Of a stretch of DNA of 64,000 bases, positions 39,285 to 49,937 are shown in pieces. The DNA lies in contig QVRM01006127.1 of NCBI GenBank assembly GCA_003439945.1, positions 124,001 to 188,000 on the forward strand, given 5' to 3'. Every line of letters begins with the position of its first letter. Position 1 is the stretch's first letter. This DNA is from Dermanyssus gallinae (Eukaryota > Arthropoda > Arachnida > Mesostigmata > Dermanyssidae). The position numbers and the translations under genes were made by a program. The notes under the pieces are model-generated. The model was not told the origin of the DNA, did not search any database, and saw only the letters and a list, made by a program, of their open reading frames with translations.

Positions 39285-41278
39285 GTATCGGTACAAACCC
39301 CCAGTAGCCTATCAGCAAGCGCAGACACAGAATCAAGTAGTTCATGACATTGTTGTTTTACAATGCCAGTCAAACGTGCATAATGACCGTAGGGATGTTC
39401 ACGGACACCAAATCCTTGGCCATCTTTAAAGTCCACGGTCCAAGTTTCCAAATCTCGACGACCTGTGGCTAGCATCATTAGCATGTGGACGTCGAAGGCA
39501 AAGTACCAGTTTAGCTGTACTGCAGGGAAGTAAGTAGAGTAACGTCGGCTGTTTCCGTTGTGCTGTAATGCGCTAGCTATCTCAAATGTTCGATTTTTAT
39601 TCAGGCCGATCGGATCATCATGGCCAGCACGAGCTGGTACCTGAGATCGAGGTTGTCTACGACGACTCTGGTAGAGGTCGGGTCACATCGATCCGCCAGA
39701 TCGACCCCCTTGTAGACAGACTACCAGGTAAGTGTAATTATAAAACAACTCACAAATGAGATAGGCAAATGCGTATATCAAAAATGCTGATAAAACCGAA
39801 CAATACTCGTACGCAAAAAAACGTTTCTCGCGACAGCTACCTAGGCCATAGTATCTATCTGATATGCACACATAGAAAAATAGGAATTTCTTTTTCAATT
39901 TATTAAAATTCATAAAAGTAGCTCACATTTTTTTATGGTATGTGCGAAAGACTTCCTCAGAATGTGGAACGTCACTAAGACTTGATGCAACGTCCAATTC
40001 AAGCATCCATTTATCTTAAGGTACATTACGATACCCATATAAGAATCAGGTTTATAAGATAGCAAGGCACAACTTTTTGACAACTGGTCTATCTCTATAA
40101 TCACTAACTATTTGATTATAAGTCAGCAATAGCAACAAAATATGTGTTAATGCGGGGCAACACACGGAGTGAAATGAGACATTCTACATCTATCAGACAT
40201 TTCTGTCTGTTTGAGGTAAGAGCAAAACGACTGCAGATCTAACTTCGTCTTGACTAAATAGAAAATGTTGTGTGTTTTAATAGAGTTAAGTATCAACACA
40301 AATCAAAAGCTTTTAGAATTTCTAGGAATTTGGGAATACGACAACAACTGCAGCACGGAGCGTGTCGTCATGCCGGTAGACTTCGATCATCAAAACAGTG
40401 CAATTAATAACATGTAATCAATATATAGTTAAATCAAGGCAAAATCTCTGCCTCGCAATTCACACAAAGAGCCAATAACTCTCGAGCCTTCCAATAATGA
40501 AATTCACGTAGCGAGATGCCAGACGCATCGGCGGTCTTTGCACTTTTTTGCCCGGTGGGACGGTCGCTGAAGTTGTCAAATTGTATATAATAAACTGTAT
40601 TGAAATACAATGATATTGCGAAATAAACAATATGTATGTAATAATAAAATCCAAGAATCTCTATACACTAAAATAAGCCCAAGCGCTATCTATTTAGTGC
40701 TTATTCCGCCGAACTAGTTACTGCATTCACTTAGAGCAAATGTCGGAACACAAGCCAATACCATTACGTTTACCGTGATGCGGGCGGTGTCGAACAAAAC
40801 GTACGCACTACAGCCGCGAGTGCAAACGTTGATCTCTAACATTTCGCATTTAAAATTTTCATTTTGCTGATAGACCCGTCACCCTGGACATCCGGAAGAG
40901 AGCCAAGGACTGGGCGGAATCAGTTGACCGCGAACGCGAGAGACCATTTAGGTAAAAGTTCACTTTGTGTCTCTGCATTACGCTTTGAAGTACCACAATC
41001 GCTTTGCCATGTACGCTATACTAATTTATTATAATTAGTTAAGTATATTGCTATAATAGGTGCCATTGCAAACTCTAGAACTACCACCACTAACTATTGC
41101 CTTCCTTCCGAAGGACGGTGGCAACACTGCCATAGCTACTAACGCAGTTAGAATACGCGTGCAATTAGGAGTACGCCGTAGTACCGCCTGGGCAGCATGA
41201 AAAGAGACCACCACGTCTATCCAGTCTTTGGTTATCACCAGGAAAGAACACGTGGAAAAAAAGCGATCTCTCTTTTTG

Positions 41279-41319
<41 letters not shown>

Positions 41320-42696
41320 GATATGCAACTACTAATATAGTAAAGCATTTATCGCTATGATCGGCCGCGAACTTGGATGTATTTAGCAGGTCGCGAGGTG
41401 ATTAACGGAGTGGCGTACCTGGAAATAAACCGTGGCTCTCTCGGAGGCTCGTCCAGCCGAACACCGTCGGGCAGTATTCACTACAGCCAGGTAAGAGATG
41501 ATTAATTAAATTCGAAAAAAAAATGCTTTGATCATGAAACTGACCAAAATTTCCACAACTATTCATTGTGCATCGACAATGTATTTCAAATAGAGCAGAA
41601 CATCTGCATATATTAGTCATCACAGCAGTCACAAATGCCGCTGCAGTTCACTAAGGTCGTAGTAGAAAAACAAACTAGCATATTCTATTTCGCTCGAAAT
41701 TGTGGATACACTTGTGCGAGACCTCAAGGCACGGTCCTTCACCGGCAGATAGGAACAATGACCAAAGGAAAGAGCTTCTCATTTCACAGTCCATGATCTC
41801 ACCATACACTCCGTCGGAGTGAGTGCTTCCGCGCGACACACGTGACACATGTATATGTAAATATCCTGACAGATCAATGTCTGCAAAATACTATCGTAGT
41901 GCGTACCACGAGGCCGTCTCACTAGCAAAACTGGCACGGAACCTTAAAATGTTCATATACGCGTACGGAACCGCGTGTCGGCTGCTGCCGTAGACTAGCT
42001 TCAGTGACTAGACAAATTGCAATGACCCTGCAAGCCCGCTAGTCAAAACGTCACCAGCGTCATCAACACCCAAGTGAAGGATGAGGATGCAATGCGTATG
42101 TCGGATTTCATTGTGCCGCAGGTACCGTTTGGACCCGCGGCCATGCTGCCACAAGGACTGCTGGGGAAACCCTAGATATCTTAACATGTCCGGCCCTCGG
42201 TGCAAGTTAAAGCAATACCTCAGGTCAAGTGCCAAGCCCGTAGGGGACGGAGGATAGTCTAGAATTAAAAATAATTTCCTTAAAAAATGTTCCATTCTAG
42301 GTACCGTTTGGAACAAAGCCTAGTAAAGCATCCGAAAGGACACCGGCGGCCTCACCGTCGTCATCACCATCGTCATCATCATTAGCAGACGGCGCACCGT
42401 TCTCAGCATATTCGCCCAAAGTAAGCTCACATAACAAGGTGCTTTTGTCGGCATTTTGGCATTCGTTGTAACAAGCGTTCACACCACATTTTGCCTTCCC
42501 CCTCTTAATGAAGTACCGGAACAAGTGCCTGTACGTGTCTGTTTTATCAGTTTCAGTTAGCTAATGATTATATGATAATGTAGCGTTTTTTTTAAAGAGA
42601 AGAAAGAATAATTTCTAAGTTCCTAGTTACCATCCTACATATGCCATGCCACTTAACATGGCTCAGGTGTTTTTCGAGAAATCCACAACTTCTCCC

Positions 42697-42734
<38 letters not shown>

Positions 42735-45700
42735 CTGCATGTTTCGTATTCTTGCAGAGCATCGGGGCCGTAGCAAACCATCCACCAAAGCAAATCGATG
42801 AGCTCTCTGCCCCCGCGAGACCTTCAGATCAGCGATGGGGTATCCCAGAGGACCTTTCGTTTTTCGACGAAGTCCCACGCGCAGACAACCAGGCAGATAC
42901 TGAACCAGGGGACCAGCCCCGCCCACCAGATACCTCCGGAACCGGATCCACGTCTATTCATGTTCAAGACGTCGATGAACACGACGACGAGTCAGACGGG
43001 TACTCGGAAGAGGACACGGCCGACCCTTCCGCCGTAGCACCAAACGTGACTTCGAATGCTCCGCCAAGGGCTGCAGCAGCAGCGGCAGCTACCCACGACC
43101 CCGGTAATCTCGCCGACAGCGAAAGCCAGGTCAAACATGGTGACGACACCGGTGATAACGGTGAAGACGACAAAGACGCACTTCACGACCATGAACCCGC
43201 CGATGACGAATATTCGGACCCAGATGACGTAGACGTTCAGAGCGCGAACACAGATACCGCGGAACCAGGAGGGGAACAGAACACAACGAAGAAGATTTCC
43301 GCACAGAACTCAATGCACTCGAAGAGCAACGACACGTTCGTCACCGAACTAGAAGAACAAGCTGACAACAACGGAAGCGTTGAGAACTTTGCCGAGCAAC
43401 ATGCAACGGCTACCCCTGGAAACGACGCAGGTCTTACAGGCAACTCACATGAGAGCGATAAAAAAGCAGCAGCAGCAACAGTAAACCCATTAGTACCACT
43501 AGTGACCACCCCAATCATGATTATGATGACCATAATTACGATTATGTAGATGATGATGACGATGATGATGACGGGGGTGACAATGGGAACGCTGATGAGA
43601 AAAACATAGACCATGGCCTTAAGAATAACGAAACGTCTCAGAATGGCGCAAGTGCCAATCAATATTCGAACAGTAATAGCTCCGTCACCACCATTGACAC
43701 CAACAATGGCAACTTCAATGACAAGGATGTCGAAGTCACTAACCATGACAACAACAGCAACAACAGCAACAACAACAACAACAACAACGAAAGCGCTACT
43801 CATCTAACAGAAACTCAGTTCGATCGGTTTAGCTGAAGTGACCACGGCAGCAAGCGACGAAGTTCAGGCCGATTATGACAACGATAACGACGACGACGAC
43901 GACGTCGAAGTAGACGAAGTAGACGAAGACGAGAACAAAATCTAGAACAAGGTCTGGAACAAGCAGATGACAAGCCTGTGACAGTGCAATCACAGGAGAC
44001 CTCGACAAGCCACATCATGCCATCCAATGCGACTAAAGTGGACCTACACGACTCAAACAGACACGGTCAGACAAATGGCGCAACAGAAAATATTGCCGGT
44101 GGAAACAACTCCGTAACCGATCAATCAGAAGCCACAGAAGCAGGGATGATAGAAGCGTCAGCACTAGTAATAGGAAAGCATAACGCAGTACAAGCTGTCG
44201 CTAACGATATGTCAACTACCAACGCCACCAGAGACGCCGCGAGCACAGAGGCAACGCCGACGGAACTATCCTCTACCAACTCGAGCTCGCTACTCGAGCG
44301 GCTACCGCCTGAAGAGGCCACTGATGAAGCAACTCAGAAAACCTCTAGCCAATCTGGCTCTCTGGCTCGTATGGATAATCGGACGACGGCAACCGCGATC
44401 GGATCAGACAACCTTGGCGTTCAACGCGGCGAGGAGCCCGAGATTGTCTCAGAAGTAGAGCCGGAAACCCGGACAGCGGCCGTCACAAAAGCTGCAGCAG
44501 GCGAAACGCTCGTGAAAGCGGCTAAAGAAACAGCACAGCCGGAGCCAGCGAACGCCGGTAAACAGCCAAGCGAATCGAGCGGCGGCGTACTCGATATGAG
44601 TAACAGCCACAGCAGTTCCAAGTCCGCAAAACTTCCCGAATCAGAGGACGAAATCAGCAGGTTTGTCACGGTCAATCCAAGTATGTTCTACGGCATCGTT
44701 CGGGAGACCACACTCGGGCCAGACTACACGGCGGAACCATCTACAACAACTCCTTCGTCATCGGTGGCCGTAGCCGAACCCGGCAGGGCTAGCACAGTAG
44801 ACAGTAACAGCCGCTTCACGGAAGCCCCGCAAAACCGGAACGATTTCGCGCTCAGTCTTGAGGAATTGTTTCGGCATAAGCTTTTGCCATCAGACGAACA
44901 ACTGAAGCCGCAAGACCGTCTAAAAACGGCACGACGTCCAAAAATGCTGTTGGATGTAGCTAGCAATCATACCGATTCGGCTAATAACGCGACGACTCTC
45001 GCGAGCAACACGGCGCCAAACATAGCATCGAGTAGAGTAACTACAACAACGTCTACTCCGGTACTCCCACCATCTGTAGTAGAATCAGCATCAACAGGGT
45101 CGTCGGTCGAATCGATACCCAGCCTGTTCAGTAACGGTAACCCGTCCGCCCAAAACACCACCTATTTTCCGTGGGGTGCCACTGATACTGTAGCAAACAA
45201 CTCGGCTGAGGTGGCGACAGCAACGGAACGAACATATAACACAATGTCATCCCCCTCGCATAGAGACGCAGAGACGGCGGTATCGCGTAGCACAACTCCA
45301 GCGCCCCCGACGTTGACATCGACTACTCGAAAGCTGAACCTGTTCGCTAAGAAGCCGTCACCCACGCTCGTTCCATCCCGTACGCCGGTCAGCGACGGAA
45401 CGCCGAAGAAGTTCAATCTGTTCGCTTCGCTGACTAACGCTAGTAGTTTCACACACAACGGGTTCGGTGGAAAACAACGAGAGAGCCGAGCCAAGCTGAG
45501 ACCTCTAGGTCGGCCACCGCCTGGCCCCTGGGAACCGTCAATCGAGCCTCCAGCCGACGATTCGCCTACCTCTTCTGTGCGCCTCAGCAATGATGCAGCC
45601 CATTTCATCAAGCACCGTCTTGATCAACAGCATCATCTGACATCCTCACCATCATCACCCTCATCAGCAGCACAACCTGCGTCACGTCCACGATCCCCCA

Positions 45701-46083
45701 GTCCACCACCACCACCACCGCCACCTCGGCCACCTCCGTGGCCGCGGTCCCCCGCCTCCGTGGAGGACGACGACGACAGTGATATTGACATTGACCTGCT
45801 GCACCGGGGCACGCCTCCGGCACCACGCAACGCCAAGCAGCCCATATCGACGAGGGCACGCACGACCCTGCTCATGTCGGCCTCGCTCGTCATGGGCGCC
45901 GCCGTGTTCTTTGCCACGCTATTGGCCGTATGCCGGCGGCGTGCTAAAAACGCCCGTCTGTTGCGACGACGCGCGGTTGAGGCGTTCATCCACGATGCCG
46001 CCTCGGAGGCGTCGAGCAGCTACGGTTACGGCGGAAGCGCCTACTCGTACGGCCGCAAGGGACTGCTTGGGCCACGCGTGTAG
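38714..46083 (+). CDS. Large mucin-like type I membrane protein, 6 exons
   Basis: Coding join: 38714-39284, 39605-39727, 40874-40951, 41390-41490, 42301-42420, 42758-46083, about 1,440 residues. All introns are GT..AG and their phases fit (1, 1, 1, 0, 0). The chosen ATG has A at -3 and opens a signal peptide (MRLPTMLAVAGWWLSLN); in-frame ATGs upstream at 38639 and 38690 are possible, and a TTTCAG at 38701-38706 may end a 5'-UTR intron. Next come a Gln/His-rich segment, a long acidic Ser/Thr/Asn-rich region with many N-glycosylation sequons, a proline run, and one helix (LLMSASLVMGAAVFFATLLA). The tail is 50 residues, basic first, then Ser/Gly/Tyr-rich. I infer a cell-surface glycoprotein and do not recognise a family. 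Three single-base frame disruptions occur in the last exon (43460-43465, 43807-43836, 43937-43940). I saw no AATAAA before about 47202. Confidence 0.75.
39605..39727 (+). CDS. Membrane-protein exon 2
   Basis: Acceptor TTTTTATTCAG and donor CAG/GTAAGT are strong. The only open frame begins with two bases that complete the exon-1 codon (Gly) and reads, in part, ELVPEIEVVYDDSGRGRVTS. Phase 1 out. Confidence 0.8.
40874..40951 (+). CDS. Membrane-protein exon 3
   Basis: A 78-base exon between acceptor TTGCTGATAG and donor TTAG/GTAAAA. In the inherited phase it reads DPSPWTSGREPRTGRNQLTA and onward without a stop. Phase 1 on both sides. Confidence 0.65.
41390..41490 (+). CDS. Membrane-protein exon 4
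   Basis: A 101-base exon between acceptor GTATTTAGCAG and donor CAG/GTAAGA. It reads GREVINGVAYLEINRGSLGG and a Ser-rich end. It leaves in phase 0. Confidence 0.75.
42122..42175 (+). CDS. Possible alternative terminal exon (short isoform)
   Basis: After an acceptor-like TTCATTGTGCCGCAG the sequence GTACCGTTTGGA repeats exactly the first 12 bases of exon 5 at 42301. The inherited phase 0 reads VPFGPAAMLPQGLLGKP and then TAG. If spliced from exon 4 it would give a short, secreted product without the membrane helix. It may instead be a decayed exon duplication or chance. Confidence 0.25.
   Translation, partial: VPFGPAAMLPQGLLGKP
42301..42420 (+). CDS. Membrane-protein exon 5
   Basis: Exactly 40 codons between acceptor CCATTCTAG and donor AAA/GTAAGC, phase 0 on both sides. 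It begins VPFGTKPSKASERTP and continues with a Ser/Pro run encoded by TCA/TCG triplets. Confidence 0.75.
42699..42732. repeat. (AT)n microsatellite before exon 6
   Basis: AT array in intron 5, ending about 25 bases before the exon-6 acceptor, where a polypyrimidine tract would normally lie. Its length could affect splicing. Confidence 0.9.
42758..46083 (+). CDS. Membrane-protein exon 6: ectodomain, helix, tail
   Basis: Starts after TATTCTTGCAG with SIGAVANHPP in phase 0. Frame 1 runs to about 43465; a second frame (acidic, Asn-rich, with an eight-Asp run) is open to about 43830; a third (DNDNDDDDDVEVDEVDEDE) to about 43940; and the last is open from there to the TAG at 46081-46083. Composition is continuous across the joins, so the exon is best read as one coding unit with three indels. 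A single intron from GTAAAC (about 43482) to CACAG (43995) could also restore the frame, but would discard coding-like sequence. The end carries a P-run, DDDDSDIDIDLL, the membrane helix (about 45866-45933) and the tail. Confidence 0.8.
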
Positions 46084-46561
46084 AGACCTAGGGGCCCAAC
46101 GCGCCACACTCGATCGATCGTCGGCACTTGACAGTTAACGACGAGTTCCCTATGGATCGAGTTCGATAGTCCACATGCCCATGTCTAACTTGAAACACTT
46201 TCGTGACGTGCCACGTATATTGTAGGACGAGGGGGGGGGGTCTGTGTATGTCTGTGTGCTAGGGGAATGACTACGTTGTATGGGATAGTGGGAAATGAGG
46301 TGAGTTGTATGGGTGAGGTATACAGGTTAATGGGTGACAAGGAAAATATACAGATATGCATAAACACACACAGGGAGACAGACAAATAGGTATCCATGCA
46401 GGTGCTTGTACGCAAATCGTGTTTGCCAGGGACCGGTTTTAAACGGCGCAGATACGCCGTTGTAAAGCTTAGTGTGTAATTACGTACAAGAAGGAAACAG
46501 AGAGGGAGAGAGGGCGGGGGGAGAAGCATACAAATGTTCGTTGAGCTTGTTTATGTATGTA

Positions 46562-46596
<35 letters not shown>

Positions 46597-47615
46597 CGAT
46601 AAAAAAGTGTTTCGTTATTTATGTTAACTTATATACAACCCAATACTTCCCCTCTTTTCTATATTTGTCTATATTTTTATATGATTTTAGTTTCTCTTAC
46701 GAGATAAATTCCCCCTCTCGTTCTCCTCCTTTTAATTCCTTCTTCTACCCATAGCGCCTATGACCGAAATCTAGTCTAATGTACGGATGCATAGACGAAT
46801 AGTTATTTATGTCATAGCCTTCATATTTATATGACAGTGCTCGAACGGGAATGTAGGTAGAAATGTAGCTAAATACCATCGATTTTATTTTGAGGCCATG
46901 AAGCAACGCTGCAATGCCAATGACCTTCTTTGACTGCAGCTCTGATGTAACATAAAGCCAATAGCGTTAGGAATTGCGGAGCACAAAATAGCTATATATA
47001 TATATATATCCCAGGACTATGACTTCGCATCGATTGTCTCTTAGCCAACGTCGGTCAGTACAGCAATACAATGAAGTTGTTATCGTTGTTTCTTAAGCCG
47101 TGTTAGTCGTTGTAGTAAGAGACGCATTTGTTTTTTGGGTGCTAGCAGACGACTAAAAGAATGCATACACAAACAGAGCTATTTGCGTGCGAAGATACAA
47201 GCAATAAATAGACACACAATGTATAGCCATGAAGGTCAAAATATGCGTGAAACAATGTACACAATGCTTGAAGTACTTGAAAACAGATTACAAGAAGTCG
47301 AAAGAACTGCGTGAACAATTGTGTAAAAAGCCGACTACGAAAGGCCCGAAAATATTCAGAAAAGCGTGCTAATGAATCGTGTGTATAAAATGCATAAATA
47401 CATAAATAAATGACGACATACGAAGAGTGTGTATCGAGTGAAGTAATGAATGCCTCCAATACCTTGCAATACGAGTATTTGTTGTCAAAGCACAGAAACA
47501 ACGCACCAAACTCGTATACTTTGCAAGCGGCAACAGACGAAAACCGAAATAAACGTTAGTCCTTGTTGCCTTTCCATGTCGAAAGTATTTTGGTGCCAAT
47601 ATAGAATACCAAATG

Positions 47616-47660
<45 letters not shown>

Positions 47661-48208
47661 ATGCATTTCTTTTATTTCAAGTATCAGTAATGCTTAGTAC
47701 AATGCAATTATATATGTGTATATCTCAAATATATCCGCCGTATGCCGAAAGCAAAAGTACTAAAATCCGTGACACTAGTGTTGTTGTCCGACATAGGAGA
47801 ACAAAATGCGCAATTGTGAGACAACCCATCCTCCTATGCAGAAACTAAGCACATCGTCGTATTCGAAAGGAGAAGTGATATAAACAAACCTCGCATAGAA
47901 AAAACATACCGCCATACCGGGACCAAAACGATATCGATTAACGATGTAGGATACTTTGGGTCTGAATGAATCCATGTCAATGAAAGCTCGATCCACAGAG
48001 CAGCTGTTACCTTCATTAGTGGATAACTGATCTTAGATATCTTCAGCTAGACTAAAAGATCAGCTGCAGGTAATTACAGCATATAAATTCCTATTTCAAG
48101 AGCCCAAATCAAAATAGAGTCGTTTGAAGACGCAAATCTGCTGAATTAAACTGATTTTCAACTTGATTCAGGTTAATAGCTTGAGCCAGGCTAATAGTGA
48201 TCACTTAC
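46084..48208. other. 3' flank of membrane-protein gene, SETD3 intron
   Basis: This stretch separates the two convergent genes. It should contain the plus-strand 3' UTR and either later SETD3 exons or a long SETD3 intron. I searched the minus strand for the expected SETD3 continuation (YRWAVSSVM.., then the DMCNH block) and found none. It contains (AT)n at 46563-46593, 46993-47010 and 47621-47650. Confidence 0.5.
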
Positions 48209-48332
48209 CTGTAGGCCTCGTAAGTGAACAACTTGGCGGCTGGAAGTTGTCGCCACGTCGGGTCGATAAGAAACTTTTTTTTGAAGTGAGCGTACTGGCG
48301 TGCTATCGAGCGGTAGATATTACATGCCTCCT
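48209..48332 (-). CDS. SETD3: SETD3 exon 5 (last one seen)
   Basis: Acceptor TCTCTCCGGCAG and donor TACAG/GTAAGT, phase 1 in and 2 out. It reads EEACNIYRSIARQYAHFKKK and ends LFTYEAYR, closely matching the ARQYAYFYKV...FTYEDYRWA block of SETD3. An A8 run encodes KKK. Confidence 0.93.
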
Positions 48333-49871
48333 CTGCCGGAGAGACACAAAGAAAAACAAATATCATCTCTTTCATTCAATAGCTTATCAGATATGCAACC
48401 TAGATCTATATTTATTTTCGTAACTCATACAGGTTTAAATTTTGAATAAGACAAACGACACTAACTAAAAGGTACCGCTCAGAGTCTTTTCTTTTTTCTT
48501 ATTAACGTTACGCCTAAAATAAGCCCATATTACCTTAGGCCTGGTTCGAGACCCAGACCGGTCAACCTTAAATTCGTTTTCATAGTTCCCAATTTAGACA
48601 AGGTAAATGCCGGAGTGGATTAAAACTCGGCGATGACATGAACAAAAACCGTACCGGGCCTTGCGGAACAACTAAAAAAATAAGCGTACATTTTCAATCA
48701 TCAATGCATCTTATAATGCATGCCGACACTCTCCTTACTGCCAGGTGTCTACAATTTATATAGCGATCGATGTAGTTGTTGCATTCTGTTGTTTCCTAGT
48801 CAAAACCCGCCAGTGCAAACTCGTGACAAATCCTTTAAGAGTTCTAGCTTGAGCCAACATAGACATATTTTAAAAAAGCAACAAGTTGACGACGTTTAAG
48901 TTATTATTGGAGACCCATTCCGAACTCTTAGAATTGTTCGATCTAACACACATTCATTAAGACTAAATGAATTTTAATCCACACGTAACCTTAAAAAATA
49001 TGATTCAGTGCAGCATTTTCTTGGCGCGAACGTAAAACTACCAGCAGCGGTAATGTCACTTGGGATCGACAAATAGAGTAGAACATGTACTAACAGTCGA
49101 CTAACAGAGAACGTCTTCCAATCGTAATCGGGAATGCGCAATTCGTAATTAAGAGAAGAGTATGCAGCTCCAGCAAACGCACAGACAGCATGTAGGGACC
49201 TTTATATTGGTAATGCAAAATTACTTCAAGTCGAGATGAAAGGGGATACGGGGACTCGAGCAAGATGGCTTAGTGGCAAAGCCTTTGCCTTGCATTCGGG
49301 AGGACTGGGTTCGAGACCCAGACCGGCCGCTCTTAAATTGGTTTGCATGGTTTCCAATTTAAACAAGGTAAATGCCGGAGTGGATTAAAAAGCAGCCATG
49401 ACATGAAAAAACCGTACACGGGCAATAGCCTTACGGAAAATCTAAAAAAAAAGTGCTAGGGCTTTGTCGCTTAATTCGTACTCAGAAATTTGCGCCCTTG
49501 CCCCTGTATTAGAAAGAATGAAAGAAGAAAGAAAGACAAATCAGGCTCTAAGAAACGCCGTGCGTACGTATGACGATTTTCATTTCGAACTCGCAACCGC
49601 GACATAGGAAACCTACCAAGGGTAGCCGATCCATTAAGCAGACGCATTTCATCCTCAGTGAAGTAGAGAATTGTGGTATAGCGGACCAGGCAGACAGCAA
49701 ACATACTTGTGCCAAAAGCTCTGAAATACGTGCACCGTAGAAGCTAGTTAGTAGTCGACCATATAATACGTCGATTATCGTTATAAACCTAGTCTTATCA
49801 TATCATCACTTCATTTAAAAGTAGCGAATTTCAATAAGCAATCGAGTTACACTAATAATGTGTATTATTAC

Positions 49872-49937
<66 letters not shown>

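Noticed and set aside
38865..39296. Minus-strand and second plus-strand frames over membrane-protein exon 1
   Set aside because: Only the 38714 frame continues in phase through five downstream exons; the others are shadows of the CAG/CAA tract.
42008..42316. Minus-strand open frame in membrane-protein introns, considered as a missing SETD3 exon
   Set aside because: It does not align with any SETD3 block and has no fitting splice borders.
45162..45989. Minus-strand frames opposite exon 6
   Set aside because: Shadows of the long plus-strand coding exon.
47775..47996. Minus-strand frame considered as the next SETD3 exon
   Set aside because: Lacks the expected WAVSSVM and DMCNH blocks and an acceptor in the right phase.
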